From Thermomonas sp. (GTDB lineage: Bacteria; Pseudomonadota; Gammaproteobacteria; Xanthomonadales; Xanthomonadaceae): a stretch of 54,493 bases of DNA. The stretch lies in the NCBI RefSeq assembly GCF_019104945.1, contig NZ_JAHRWW010000039.1, positions 1 through 54,493 on the forward strand, given 5' to 3'. The position numbers and the translations under genes are program-made. The notes below the pieces were generated by a model that saw only the letters and a list, made by a program, of their open reading frames with translations, was not told the origin of the DNA and did not search any database. Within the stretch, counting starts at the first letter, position 1; each line of letters opens with the position of its first letter. Of the stretch, positions 19,085 to 30,445 are shown one piece after another.

Positions 19085-20080
19085 ATGACAACACCTCTTC
19101 CAGCACCTACCAGCATTGTTAACTGCGCCAGCTACAGCCGCAGTGGCCAGCGTCGCGACATTGGTTTTGACGACATCAGCGATGTGCTTGCACAAGACGA
19201 CGGCAGTTTTGTGTGGATCGGCCTATACGAGCCTGATGACGCACTGCTGGACAAAATGCAGGAAGAGTTTTCCCTGCACGATCTTGCCATTGAAGACGCG
19301 CGTCACGCCCACCAGCGTCCTAAGCTAGAAAGCTACGAGAACGCGCTGTTTATCGCCGTGCACACCGCCCAGCGGGTCGAAGGCCATGTGCGCTTTGGTG
19401 AAACCCATATCTTCATGGGCGCACGTTTTCTCATCACCGTGCGCCACGGCGCCTCATTAGGTTTTGCCAGTGTGCGTAACCGCCTTGAACGCGAGCCGGA
19501 CATGCTCACCCAAGGCCCCAGCGTGGCGCTGCACGCCGTGCTCGACTTTATCGTGGATAACTACCAGCCCATCGCCGCTGATTTCCAGCTAGAGCTCGAT
19601 GCACTGGAACAGGATATTTTTTCTGAAAGCTACCGCCGCCACACCATTCGCCATCTGTATGACTTACGCAAAGAGCTCACACAGATGCGCATGGCGGTAG
19701 CACCAATGCAGGATATTTTGTCGCAGCTGATGCGCACGCCGTCATTCGCGATTTCTGACGAAGTCAAACCTTATTTCCGCGACGTACTCGACCACGCCGC
19801 GCGCGTGGACGACACCATCGATACGCTGCGTGAAATGGTAGCGGCGGCGATGAACGTCAACCTGTCATTGGTGACGGTCGCGCAAGGCGAGATCGTCAAA
19901 AAACTAGCTGGCTGGGCGGGCCTCTTGGCAGCCCCAACACTCATTACCAGCTGGTACGGGATGAACTTCGAGCATATGCCAGAGCTCGGTGGGCGTTACA
20001 GTTATCTCGTTTTGATCGGTGTGGTGGCACTGGCCTGCATCGGCCTGTATCGCTATTTACGCAAAATTAGTTGGCTATAG
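19085..20080 (+). CDS. corA: Magnesium/cobalt transporter CorA
   Basis: An inner-membrane Mg2+/Co2+ channel of 331 aa. The large cytoplasmic N-terminal domain includes the GxxxH.P-type segment EDARHAHQRPKLESY, and the C-terminus has two membrane helices joined by the selectivity motif YGMN (Gly292-Asn294) followed by FEHMPELG. All core CorA features are intact. It follows the Lnb-like gene by 31 bp, with AGGA before the ATG, so the same transcript is likely, and it ends just before a strong hairpin. Confidence 0.93.
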   Translation: MTTPLPAPTSIVNCASYSRSGQRRDIGFDDISDVLAQDDGSFVWIGLYEPDDALLDKMQEEFSLHDLAIEDARHAHQRPKLESYENALFIAVHTAQRVEGHVRFGETHIFMGARFLITVRHGASLGFASVRNRLEREPDMLTQGPSVALHAVLDFIVDNYQPIAADFQLELDALEQDIFSESYRRHTIRHLYDLRKELTQMRMAVAPMQDILSQLMRTPSFAISDEVKPYFRDVLDHAARVDDTIDTLREMVAAAMNVNLSLVTVAQGEIVKKLAGWAGLLAAPTLITSWYGMNFEHMPELGGRYSYLVLIGVVALACIGLYRYLRKISWL

Positions 20081-20092
20081 CCCCACAGCAAA

Positions 20093-20114
20093 CGGCCCCG
20101 GAAAGCCGGGGCCG
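20093..20114. terminator. Hairpin between convergent corA and S9 peptidase genes
   Basis: CGGCCCCGG (20093-20101) pairs with CCGGGGCCG (20106-20114) over a 4-nt loop. There is no clean U-run on either side, so it may act as a weak or Rho-assisted terminator, or as a 3' end protector for both converging transcripts. Confidence 0.65.
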
Positions 20115-20126
20115 CTTACGTATTGC

Positions 20127-22193
20127 TTACTGGCCAATGTACTTCTTCAACCAAGCATTCACGGTTTCATGCCACTGCACGCTGTTCTGCGGCTTCAGCA
20201 CCCAGTGGTTTTCATCGGGGAAATACAGGAACTGAGATTCCACACCCTTGCGCTGGAGCGCGCTGAACAGTGCGATGCCCTGCTCGGCCGGGATGCGGAA
20301 ATCCTGCTGACCGTGGATCACCAACATCGGCACCTTGAAATTCTTCACATGGTTGGCCGGGTTGTATTTCTGGTAGCCCTCCGGGTTGTCATACGGTGTG
20401 CCGCCGTTTTCCCATTCTGAGAACCACAGTTCTTCGGTGGCATAACCCATTGCGTGGTTTTCAAACACACCGTCGTGGCTTACCAAGCACTTCCACGGTG
20501 AATTCCAATTCCCTGCAATCCAGTTCACCATGAAGCCGCCGTAGCTGGCGCCCAGTGCGCAGGCTTTATCGCCATTGAGGAATGCGTACTTCTGCTGCGC
20601 CGCCGCCCAGCCCTTTTGCAAGTCTTCCAGCGGGCGATCACCCCAGTGCTGGCTAATCGCATCGGTGAACTTTTGGCCATAGCCCGTGCTGCCGTGGAAG
20701 TCGATCATCACCACCGCATAGCCTTGCCCTGCGTAGGTTTGCGGGTTCCAACGATAGCTCCAACCATCACCAAAGCTGCCCTGCGGGCCGCCGTGAATCA
20801 GGAAGGCCACCGGGTATTTTTTACCCGGCTTGTAATTCCACGGTTTCACCACATAGCCGTGAACGGTTTCGTCGTTCCAGCCGGCAAAGCTGAACTGTTC
20901 GTAGTCGCCCCACTCGACGTTTGGCAGCATTTCGCCAGCGCTGGGCGTGATCGGGCGCAGCGATGCCAAACCATCTGTACTGGTCACGGTAATCACGTCG
21001 CCGGTTTTTAGCGAATTACGCGAGAAGGCGAGCGTAGAACCCGCGATATCGAATGCCGAGATGCTGCCATCGCCTACGATTTTCTTCACCTTGCCGGTGG
21101 CGATCTCCACCGCAAACAAAGGATGCTGCCCCATGTCTTGGGCGGTGGTGTAAATCATATGACCATCGCCCGACAGCGTGATGCCGTCGGCGGAGGCGTC
21201 CCACTTCGGAGCAATTTCCTTGGTCTTACCTGTTGCCAAGTTCAACGCCATCAAGCCGAAACGATCGGCCTCAAAACCCGGGCGTGTCATCGCGCGGTAA
21301 TACAGCGTTTTACCGTCCTTCGAAAACACCGGACCTGCGTCCCATGCTTTGTTGGCGGCGGTGAGATTGCGCGCGCCCTTGCCGTCGGCCTTGACCAACC
21401 AAATATCGAAATTGGTGCTCCACGGCTCTTCGCGGTTGGACTGGCGCACACTCATCGCTACCTGCTTGCCATCGGGTGACCAAGCGAAATCGCCTAAATC
21501 ACCAAAGGGTTTGGAAGGAATGTCGCCGTGAATATCGCCGCTCAGCAGCGTGGCCGCGGTCAGCATGTCCGCGCCGCCCAACTTGGCCGCAAACACGCGG
21601 TTCAGGCGACCATCGGCCCAAGTGTCCCAATGGCGAATAAACATATGATCAAACAACATTCCGGTGTTTTTTTGTGCCGCCACGTCATCGGATTTTTTCT
21701 TCGTGCAGGTTAAATCGGCTTTGCACTCGGGATAGACCGAAAACGCCAGCGCCACCTGCTTGCCGTCGGGCGAGAGCTTGTAACCATCAACATCCAACGC
21801 AAAATCGGTGAGCCGCTTGGCTTCCCCGCCTTGGCTCGGCATGGCGTACAGCTGCATAGAGCCGGACTTCGCGCTGAGGAAGTACAGCGTTTGGCCATCG
21901 GGCGAGAAGGCGGGTGAATTCACGTTCCAGCCTTCCGGGCTGATCTGGTGCGGCGGACGCATATCGCGCGTGACAAGGTTGCGCATCCACAATGATGTGG
22001 CCGCTTTATTGGTTTCCTTATCAATCACACGTTTGGCAAACACCAACACACGGCCATCCGGCGACAGTGTGGGCGATGAATAGCGGTCTAAATAGACCAT
22101 TTCCTGCGGCGTCAAGCCGTGCTTGACCGGTGCAGCAACGGCAGACAGCGACAGCGCAAGGGCAAGTGGAAGCAGTGCGTAACGAAGGTTCAT
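20127..22193 (-). CDS. Exported S9 prolyl oligopeptidase-family peptidase
   Basis: A 688-aa serine peptidase with a signal peptide (MNLRYALLPLALALSLSAVA). The N-terminal beta-propeller half carries repeated SPDG.. blades (for example TLSPDGRVLVFAK, AWSPDGKQVAMSV). The C-terminal alpha/beta hydrolase holds the triad Ser550 (GASYGGFM), Asp631 (GQQDFRIP) and His663 (DENHWVLKP). This is the dipeptidyl-peptidase/acylaminoacyl-peptidase type common in Xanthomonadales, acting on oligopeptides in the periplasm. It lies 33 bp after the OPT oligopeptide transporter gene on the same strand, so peptide breakdown and uptake may be linked. Confidence 0.9.
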   Translation of the reverse strand: MNLRYALLPLALALSLSAVAAPVKHGLTPQEMVYLDRYSSPTLSPDGRVLVFAKRVIDKETNKAATSLWMRNLVTRDMRPPHQISPEGWNVNSPAFSPDGQTLYFLSAKSGSMQLYAMPSQGGEAKRLTDFALDVDGYKLSPDGKQVALAFSVYPECKADLTCTKKKSDDVAAQKNTGMLFDHMFIRHWDTWADGRLNRVFAAKLGGADMLTAATLLSGDIHGDIPSKPFGDLGDFAWSPDGKQVAMSVRQSNREEPWSTNFDIWLVKADGKGARNLTAANKAWDAGPVFSKDGKTLYYRAMTRPGFEADRFGLMALNLATGKTKEIAPKWDASADGITLSGDGHMIYTTAQDMGQHPLFAVEIATGKVKKIVGDGSISAFDIAGSTLAFSRNSLKTGDVITVTSTDGLASLRPITPSAGEMLPNVEWGDYEQFSFAGWNDETVHGYVVKPWNYKPGKKYPVAFLIHGGPQGSFGDGWSYRWNPQTYAGQGYAVVMIDFHGSTGYGQKFTDAISQHWGDRPLEDLQKGWAAAQQKYAFLNGDKACALGASYGGFMVNWIAGNWNSPWKCLVSHDGVFENHAMGYATEELWFSEWENGGTPYDNPEGYQKYNPANHVKNFKVPMLVIHGQQDFRIPAEQGIALFSALQRKGVESQFLYFPDENHWVLKPQNSVQWHETVNAWLKKYIGQ

Positions 22194-22226
22194 GGCGTTG
22201 TTCTCTTCTTGAATGGAAAACGTATA

Positions 22227-24197
22227 TCAGGCGTTCGGGTTGGCCTTCGCGCCGGTGCGGTACAGCAGCCAGCCGATCACCGCCAATACCGCAAGGCCCA
22301 CCAGCTGCCCTTGCTGGAAGCTTTCCGGCAAGGCGATCACGTCGGCGCGGCCCGAAACTACAATTGGGATTGCGATCAAAATACCCATCAAGGCTTCGCC
22401 GGTAATTAGGCCCGCCGCAAACAGTGTGCCGGGGCGATGCAGGCGGTCGCGCGCGGCTTCGTCGTGCGTACCCACCATGCCGTGGCGTTTTTCCACCAAG
22501 TAAGCCAAGAGGCCACCGAGGAAAATCGGCACCATGAGTTCTAACGGCAGATAGATACCAATGGCGGCGGCGAGCACCGGCACGCGGAAGCTGGATTTTT
22601 TCGCCTTCAACACTTCATCCAGCGCAATAATCGCCGCGCCGATCACAGCACCAATACCAATAATGGTCCACGGCAGCTCACCACCGAACATGCCCTTGGC
22701 AACCGAAGCCATCAGTGTGGCCTGCGGTGCAGAGAGCGCGTTTGGATGCTCTGCAGTGGGTGCGCCAATGCCGTAGGCCTGTGCCAGCAGGTTCAGCACT
22801 GGGGCCATGATCAGCGCACAGGAAAACGCGCCAATGCCCAGCATCAGCTGCTGTTTCCACGGCGTTGCACCCACGATATAGCCCGCTTTCAAGTCTTGTA
22901 AGTTGTCGCCGCCCACTGCCGCCGCGCAGCACACTACGGCACCGATCATGATCGCGGCCACCGCACCCAGCGGCGCACCGGCAATGCCTACCGCCTGCTT
23001 GCCGCCTTCGCCAAGCAGCACCAAGAGCACAGCCGCTGCAAACAAGATGGTGGCAATGGTGATACCAGACACCGGGTTATTCGACGAGCCGACAAGACCC
23101 GCGAGATAGGCCGATACCGACACAAACAGGAAACCCGCCACGATCATAATGATCGCCATCGGGATGCTCACACTCCACATCCCTACGATGGCCTGATACA
23201 GCAGCAGCAGCGGCACCACGAAGGCGATCAGCGCCACCAGCATCCACTTCATCGGCAGGTCGCGTTCGGTTTCAGCGACTTCTTCATTGCCGCCTTTACG
23301 CGCTGCGGCAATGCCGCTCTTCACGCCCGACAGCAGTGACTTACGCAGGCTGAACAATGTCCACACGCCGCCAATCAGCATCGCCCCCACGCCGAGGTAG
23401 CGAATCTTGGCCGACCAAATCGCTCCGGCAATATCTGCCGCACCCGCGCCAACAATGCTTTGCGCCAATGCTGGATCGGTGCCCATAAAGAATTGGTGAT
23501 AGATCGGAATGGCGAAATGCCAAGACAGAATCGACCCGGAAACCACCACAATGCCGATATTCAGCCCCACGATATAGCCCACACCCAATAGCGCAGGCGA
23601 GAGGTTGGTGCCGATATAGCCAAGGTATTTACCAAAGAACGTTGCACCCGCCGCCGTATCCGGAATCAGGCGCATACCGCTGGCCGCCGCTGCTTTAATC
23701 AGCCCGCCCAAGGTGGCGGACACGGCCAGAATTTTCAGCCCCGGCCCTGGGTTTTCACCCGCTTTCAGCACTTCGGCAGCCGCCTTTCCTTCTGGAAACG
23801 GCAGCGGTTCTTCTACGATCATCGAACGCCGCAGTGGCACCGAAAACAGCACACCCAACAGCCCGCCAAGGCCAGCAATGGCCAGCACCCACGAGTATTT
23901 GAAATCGTCCCAATAGCCCAAAATAATCAGTGCGGGAATGGTGAAGATCACCCCCGCCGCGATTGAAGAACCCGCCGACGCGCCGGTCTGCACGATGTTG
24001 TTTTCTAAAATTGTGCCGCCGCCGAGCAGCCGCAGCACGCCCATCGACACCACTGCTGCGGGAATGGCAGTGGCGATGGTCAGCCCGGCAAACAGCCCGA
24101 GATACGCATTCGCCGCGGAGAGAATCACCGCTAGAACCACCGCCAAAATCACTGCGCGCAGGGTTAACTGCGGCGCCGCTGCACCCGGATTCGCCAT
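22227..24197 (-). CDS. OPT-family oligopeptide transporter
   Basis: A 656-aa inner-membrane protein with about 14-16 hydrophobic segments. Family hallmarks include the N-terminal LTLRAVILAVVLAVILSAAN, the NIVQTGASAGSSIAAGVIF stretch near 65-83, GDNLQDLKAGYIVGATPWKQ and a C-terminal LITGEALMGI. OPT proteins move small peptides or metal chelates with protons. The ATG at 24197 has AGGA upstream. The gene is upstream of the S9 peptidase and is divergent from purB. The substrate is not readable from sequence; peptides are favoured by its neighbour. Confidence 0.88.
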   Translation of the reverse strand: MANPGAAAPQLTLRAVILAVVLAVILSAANAYLGLFAGLTIATAIPAAVVSMGVLRLLGGGTILENNIVQTGASAGSSIAAGVIFTIPALIILGYWDDFKYSWVLAIAGLGGLLGVLFSVPLRRSMIVEEPLPFPEGKAAAEVLKAGENPGPGLKILAVSATLGGLIKAAAASGMRLIPDTAAGATFFGKYLGYIGTNLSPALLGVGYIVGLNIGIVVVSGSILSWHFAIPIYHQFFMGTDPALAQSIVGAGAADIAGAIWSAKIRYLGVGAMLIGGVWTLFSLRKSLLSGVKSGIAAARKGGNEEVAETERDLPMKWMLVALIAFVVPLLLLYQAIVGMWSVSIPMAIIMIVAGFLFVSVSAYLAGLVGSSNNPVSGITIATILFAAAVLLVLLGEGGKQAVGIAGAPLGAVAAIMIGAVVCCAAAVGGDNLQDLKAGYIVGATPWKQQLMLGIGAFSCALIMAPVLNLLAQAYGIGAPTAEHPNALSAPQATLMASVAKGMFGGELPWTIIGIGAVIGAAIIALDEVLKAKKSSFRVPVLAAAIGIYLPLELMVPIFLGGLLAYLVEKRHGMVGTHDEAARDRLHRPGTLFAAGLITGEALMGILIAIPIVVSGRADVIALPESFQQGQLVGLAVLAVIGWLLYRTGAKANPNA

Positions 24198-24311
24198 CGG
24201 ACGTCCTTTTATTGTTTGGGAAAGGCAAGCGTGAAACCGTAACGGCTACAGGCGCGCAAGTCCAGCCCGCGGCTGTTATGCGCGGAGATAAATAAAGAAA
24301 GGCTAAAATAG

Positions 24312-25715
<1,404 letters not shown>

Positions 25716-25716
25716 T

Positions 25717-26919
25717 ATGGTCAGCGCGCGCGCCATCCCGTTTGAAATCGATGCCGCGCGCGGACCCTTCCCGCTCGGCATGTCGCCGGAGGTTTTTCTG
25801 CGCGACTACTGGCAGAAAAAACCGCTGCTGATCCGCAATGCCTTCCCTAATTTTATTTCTCCGTTAGAACCGGAAGACCTTGCTGGGCTTGCCTGCGAAG
25901 AAGGCACACTGGCGCGCTTAGTCGAATACGACCGCGCCAATGATCGCTGGAGCCTGCGCCACGGCCCGTTCGCCGAAGAAGTGTTCCCGGCGCTGCCCGA
26001 TCTCGACTGGACGGTGCTGGTACAGGATGTCGATAAATGGGACGCCGACGTGCGCGCCCTGCTGGAGCATTTCCAATTCCTACCGCGCTGGCGGATGGAC
26101 GACATCATGATTAGTTTTGCCGCCACCGGTGGATCGGTGGGCGCGCATATCGACCAATACGACGTCTTCCTGCTGCAGGCGCAAGGCCAGCGGCGCTGGA
26201 TGATCGACACCGATCCCAACCCGGCCAGCGACTACCGCAATGATGTAGATATTCGCCTGCTGAGCACATTCACCCCCACTCACGACTGGGTGCTGCACCC
26301 CGGTGACATGCTCTACCTACCGCCCGGCGTACCGCATCACGGCGTGGCGGTGGATCCCTGCCTCACCATTTCGGTGGGGCTACGCGCGCCCAGCGCGGGC
26401 GAGCTATTAAGCGACTATGCCGACACCTTAACCGCCGACGCGCCGGATACGCTGCGCTACGTTGATCCCGATCTCAGCCTACCCGCTGACCCGTGCGAAA
26501 TAGACGCCAGCGCACTGGCCCGCGCCGAAGCCGCACTGCGCCAGCTGCATATGGACGACCCCGACCGCTTCGGCGACTGGTTCGGCAGCTTTATTACCAC
26601 CTACCGCTGCGCGGTGATGCCCGCCGCCAGCGAAACGGCGCCCAACCAAGCCCAGTTGGAGCAAGCGTTAAAGACTGGCGCCCTGCTGCTGCGCCATCCG
26701 TGGTCACGCATGGCGTGGCGGCGCGACAGCCACGGTGGTGCACGCCTCTACGTGGGCGGGCAAAGTCACAGTATGGACATTGCCGACGCCCGTCACCTCG
26801 CGGCCGCAGAGGGTATCGGCAGTGCGCAATATACAAGCCTTACCGCGCGCGGCCGCAGCGCCGTTGTTGAGCTACTTGCAACAGGTCACTATCAACTCGA
26901 CAGCGAGGATCTGCCATGA
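25717..26919 (+). CDS. roxA: Ribosomal protein uL16 arginine 3-hydroxylase (RoxA/YcfD)
   Basis: A JmjC-type 2-oxoglutarate and Fe(II) dioxygenase of 400 aa that hydroxylates an Arg of 50S protein L16. The metal triad is His144 and Asp146 (GAHIDQYDVF) with His207 (PPGVPHHG). The DYWQKKPLLIRNAFP N-terminus and the winged-helix C-terminal part are typical of the family. The ATG is 1 bp after the purB stop, so it is translationally coupled to purB. The stop overlaps the next small gene by 4 bp. Confidence 0.9.
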   Translation: MVSARAIPFEIDAARGPFPLGMSPEVFLRDYWQKKPLLIRNAFPNFISPLEPEDLAGLACEEGTLARLVEYDRANDRWSLRHGPFAEEVFPALPDLDWTVLVQDVDKWDADVRALLEHFQFLPRWRMDDIMISFAATGGSVGAHIDQYDVFLLQAQGQRRWMIDTDPNPASDYRNDVDIRLLSTFTPTHDWVLHPGDMLYLPPGVPHHGVAVDPCLTISVGLRAPSAGELLSDYADTLTADAPDTLRYVDPDLSLPADPCEIDASALARAEAALRQLHMDDPDRFGDWFGSFITTYRCAVMPAASETAPNQAQLEQALKTGALLLRHPWSRMAWRRDSHGGARLYVGGQSHSMDIADARHLAAAEGIGSAQYTSLTARGRSAVVELLATGHYQLDSEDLP

Positions 26920-27416
26920 GTGATGCCCCTGCCTCCAACGACCCCATCCGCATTTTGGATCATCCGGCCGCGATTGAGATCACCACACGCATCATTAGCG
27001 ATACACGCCAGCGCGTACTGATCCGTAGCTTGAATCTGGAATCTTGGCTGTTCGACCACGCCGACGTGATGGACGCGCTGCGCTGGGTGGCCACCTCCAA
27101 GCGCGATGCGCGGGTCTTGGTGCTCCTGCACGACGCGGCCGCGCCACAGGCCGCGCATTCCAAGCTATTAGAACTGGCCCAGCGCCTGCCCAGTGTGTTT
27201 GAGTTCCGCGAAGTGGACGACCCGGCCTACCGCGAAGACCGCGCCGCGCTGGTGTCTAACGATGTCGGCGGCTATTACTACCGTCCTCAAGGCGATACCG
27301 CCGTGGGCACCGCCAGCATCGACGCCCGCGCCCGTGTGCGCCAATTACAGGGGAAATTCGGCGAAATTTGGGAGCGTTCCCGACTCATTACTGAATATAG
27401 AGCCCTCGGAATCTGA
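26916..27416 (+). CDS. Conserved hypothetical protein, PLD-like fold suspected
   Basis: A 166-aa soluble protein with no signal peptide or membrane segment. The text RILDHPAAIEITTRIISDTRQRVLIRSLNL, then VMDALRWVATSKRDARVLVLLHDA and a C-terminal FGEIWERS, resembles a degenerate phospholipase D-like half domain. The HKD motif is not visible. It may be the DUF7931 type that elsewhere is fused to or next to GNAT acetyltransferases; I am not certain of that name. It overlaps roxA by 4 bp (ATGA), so it is the third gene of the purB-roxA transcript. Its function is unknown. Confidence 0.7.
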   Translation: MSDAPASNDPIRILDHPAAIEITTRIISDTRQRVLIRSLNLESWLFDHADVMDALRWVATSKRDARVLVLLHDAAAPQAAHSKLLELAQRLPSVFEFREVDDPAYREDRAALVSNDVGGYYYRPQGDTAVGTASIDARARVRQLQGKFGEIWERSRLITEYRALGI

Positions 27417-27468
27417 TGGAAGTCCATTTCTTGACCTGAATCGGGTGCGGTTTAGCACTTCGTGAGGC

Positions 27469-27474
27469 TATAAT
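27469..27474 (+). promoter_or_regulatory. Putative -10 element upstream of sucA
   Basis: A perfect TATAAT at 27469-27474 in the 159-bp gap before sucA. No good -35 sits 16-18 bp upstream; a TTGACC at 27431 is 32 bp away. Activation by a bound factor is possible. Transcription would start near 27481, giving a leader of about 95 nt. The leader holds no clear stem-loop. Confidence 0.35.
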
Positions 27475-27575
27475 TCACATTCTTTGCAAGTGCGCATTCA
27501 GTTTTTCCTGCCACGCGCCTAAGACGACGCGGGGCAGCCTCCTTCCTCCCCAAAACAAAGGTTGCTTGCCACACC

Positions 27576-30413
27576 GTGGACAGTCTCCTCAAGCAGTTTG
27601 CACAAACCTCCCAGCTCGGCGCCAACGGTGCCTTCATTGAAGACCTGTACGAGCAATATCTCGTTGCCCCTGACAGTGTCGATGCCAAATGGAAGCAGTA
27701 TTTCGATGGCCTAAAAGGCCGCGAAGCGGGCGATATCCCTCACTCTGCCGTGATCGAACACATCACGGAAGCCGCCAAACTGGCCGCGCGTGGCCTGCTT
27801 GGTGGCGGCGAAGGCAGTGGCGATGAACGCGAGCGCCACGTTGGCCGTTTGATTACCGCCTACCGTTCGCGCGGCCATTTGGGTGCCAAGCTCGATCCGC
27901 TGGGCCTAACCCCGCCGCTAAACCCGCCGGATCTGGAACTTGGCTTCCACCACCTTGGTAACGCTGACTTGGGCGATGAGTTCAGCACCGGCGGCGTCGC
28001 TGGCCAGCCGCGCATGAAGCTGAAAGACTTGCTCGCGCGCCTGCAAGCCACTTATACCGGTAGCATCGGCGCAGAGTTCATGCATATCTCCGATGTGCAG
28101 CAGCGCCGCTGGATCTACGAACGCCTAGAGGCTACCGGCGGCCAGTACAACCTCAGCCTTGATGCACGCAAGCGCACTTTAGAGCGCCTCACGGCGGCCG
28201 AAGGCTTGGAACGCTATCTGCACACCAAGTACGTGGGCCAGAAGCGGTTCTCGCTGGAAGGCGGCGACTCCATGATCCCGCTCATGGATACGGTGATCCA
28301 AAGCGCCGGCAGCGTGGGCGTGAAGGACATCATCATCGGCATGGCCCACCGTGGCCGCTTGAACGTGCTGGTCAACACCTTGGGCAAGAACCCGCGCAAG
28401 CTGTTCGACGAATTTGAAGGTAAGTTCGACCATGACGAACACGCCGTTGCCGGTGACGTGAAATACCACATGGGCTTCTCCGCCGACGTGGCCACCCCCG
28501 GCGGCCCGGTGCATCTGGCACTGGCGTTCAACCCTTCGCACTTGGAAATCGTCGACCCGGTGGTTGCAGGTTCGGTGCGTTCGCGTCAAGAACGTCGTGG
28601 CGATGCCGCACGCAAGCAAGTGATGCCAATCCTGATCCACGGCGACTCGGCGTTTGCCGGTCAGGGCGTGGTGATGGAGCTGTTCCAAATGTCGCAGGCA
28701 CGCGGGTTTACCGTGGGCGGCACTGTGCACGTGGTGGTGAACAACCAAGTGGGCTTCACCACCTCGAACCCGGAAGACACCCGCTCTACCCGTTACTGCA
28801 CCGACATCGCCAAGATGGTCGGTGCGCCGGTGTTGCACGTTAACGGCGATGATCCGGAAGCGGTGGTGTATGCCGCCAAGCTGGCGTTCGAATTCCGTCA
28901 GCAGTTTGCTAAAGATGTGGTGATCGACCTCATCTGCTACCGCCGTCACGGCCATAATGAAGCCGACGAACCGGCGATCACCCAGCCGCTGATGTATCAG
29001 GTGATCCGCAAGCATAAGACCACCCGCGAGCTATACGCGGCGCAGCTGGAAGGTGCGGGCGTGCTGCCTGCTGGTTCTGGCAACAGCATGGCCGATGCCT
29101 ACCGCAATAAGCTGGATTCTGGTGAAGTCACCACGGATCTTGCCGAAGAAGCCAGCCTGGCACCAGGCGATGCGCTCTACGTCGATTGGCCGAAGTATCT
29201 CTCCGGCAAACTGTCCGACACTGTAAGCACCGGCCTTGCGATGGATCAGCTCAAAGCGCTGGCCACCGAGATCAACACCGTCCCCAGCGATGTGCAGCTG
29301 CACTCGCGCGTGGCCAAGGTGTACGAAGAACGCCTAAAAATGGCCGCCGGTGAGCACGCGGGCGACTGGGGCTTTGCCGAAAACCTCGCCTACGCCACGC
29401 TGGTGAAGGAAGGCTATAACCTGCGCTTGGTTGGCCAAGACGTGGGCCGCGGCACCTTCACCCACCGTCACGCGATCTTGCACGACCAGAAGACCGACAG
29501 CTACTACTTGCCCCTGCGTCAGCTGACCGACAAGCCCGAAAACGTCGCCATTATCGATTCGCTGCTCAGCGAAGAAGCAGTGATGGCTTACGAATATGGC
29601 TTCTCCACCACCGACCCGAACACGCTATGCATTTGGGAAGGCCAGTTCGGCGACTTCGCCAACGGCGCGCAGGTGGTGATCGACCAGTTCATTGCAGCCG
29701 GTGAAGCCAAGTGGGGCCGACTGACTGGCCTTGTACTGCTGCTGCCGCACGGCTATGAAGGCCAAGGTCCAGAGCACAGCTCGGCGCGTCTTGAGCGCTT
29801 CCTGCAGCTGTGCGCGATGGACAATATGCTGGTCTGCATGCCCTCCACCCCGGCCCAGGCCTATCACATGCTGCGCCGTCAAATGCGCATGCACACCCGC
29901 AAGCCGCTGGTGGTGATGAGCCCGAAATCGCTGCTGCGCCACAAGCTGGCGGTGTCCTCACTCGACGAACTCGCCAACGGCGAATTCCAGCGCCTGATCC
30001 CCGACACCACAGCCACCGCGAAGAAGGTCAAGCGTGTGGTGGTGTGTTCGGGCAAGGTCTATTACGACCTACTCGAAGCGGTGCAGAAGCAAGACATCAA
30101 GGACGTTGCGCTGGTGCGCGTGGAACAACTCTATCCGTTCCCACGCCCAGAACTGATCGCCGAACTCAAGCGTTTCGCTTCCGCCACTGAAGTCATTTGG
30201 TGTCAGGAAGAACCGCGTAACCAAGGCGCTTGGTATCAAATTCAGCACCATCTGCACGCCTGCCTGCAGCCCAAGCAGTCGCTCAGCTATGCTGGCCGTC
30301 ACAGTTCGCCGTCGCCGGCGGTGGGCCATATGGCCGACCACCTACGCGAGCTGCAAGAGTTCTTGGCCGACGCGCTCACCAACCCGATTTCCGGCGATAA
30401 GCACGCCGACTAA
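27576..30413 (+). CDS. sucA: 2-oxoglutarate dehydrogenase E1 component
   Basis: The thiamine-diphosphate decarboxylase of the TCA-cycle 2-oxoglutarate dehydrogenase complex. At 945 aa it has the SucA N-terminal segment (ALLKQF-like start, then [19 protein letters not shown]), the catalytic-site segment [10 protein letters not shown], the ThDP/Mg motif around [18 protein letters not shown] and the [19 protein letters not shown] stretch, and the C-terminal transketolase-like domain. The start is GTG at 27576 with only a weak AAAGG upstream; no better in-frame start exists and the next residues match the family. sucB follows after 32 bp. Confidence 0.95.
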   Translation: MDSLLKQFAQTSQLGANGAFIEDLYEQYLVAPDSVDAKWKQYFDGLKGREAGDIPHSAVIEHITEAAKLAARGLLGGGEGSGDERERHVGRLITAYRSRGHLGAKLDPLGLTPPLNPPDLELGFHHLGNADLGDEFSTGGVAGQPRMKLKDLLARLQATYTGSIGAEFMHISDVQQRRWIYERLEATGGQYNLSLDARKRTLERLTAAEGLERYLHTKYVGQKRFSLEGGDSMIPLMDTVIQSAGSVGVKDIIIGMAHRGRLNVLVNTLGKNPRKLFDEFEGKFDHDEHAVAGDVKYHMGFSADVATPGGPVHLALAFNPSHLEIVDPVVAGSVRSRQERRGDAARKQVMPILIHGDSAFAGQGVVMELFQMSQARGFTVGGTVHVVVNNQVGFTTSNPEDTRSTRYCTDIAKMVGAPVLHVNGDDPEAVVYAAKLAFEFRQQFAKDVVIDLICYRRHGHNEADEPAITQPLMYQVIRKHKTTRELYAAQLEGAGVLPAGSGNSMADAYRNKLDSGEVTTDLAEEASLAPGDALYVDWPKYLSGKLSDTVSTGLAMDQLKALATEINTVPSDVQLHSRVAKVYEERLKMAAGEHAGDWGFAENLAYATLVKEGYNLRLVGQDVGRGTFTHRHAILHDQKTDSYYLPLRQLTDKPENVAIIDSLLSEEAVMAYEYGFSTTDPNTLCIWEGQFGDFANGAQVVIDQFIAAGEAKWGRLTGLVLLLPHGYEGQGPEHSSARLERFLQLCAMDNMLVCMPSTPAQAYHMLRRQMRMHTRKPLVVMSPKSLLRHKLAVSSLDELANGEFQRLIPDTTATAKKVKRVVVCSGKVYYDLLEAVQKQDIKDVALVRVEQLYPFPRPELIAELKRFASATEVIWCQEEPRNQGAWYQIQHHLHACLQPKQSLSYAGRHSSPSPAVGHMADHLRELQEFLADALTNPISGDKHAD

Positions 30414-30445
30414 CCCTTTCATGTTTCTCCGATAGGACACAGTTC

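Noticed and set aside
28179-29015. 278-codon leftward frame inside sucA
   Set aside because: Antisense of a certain gene, with low-complexity His/Val/Arg text and no family resemblance.
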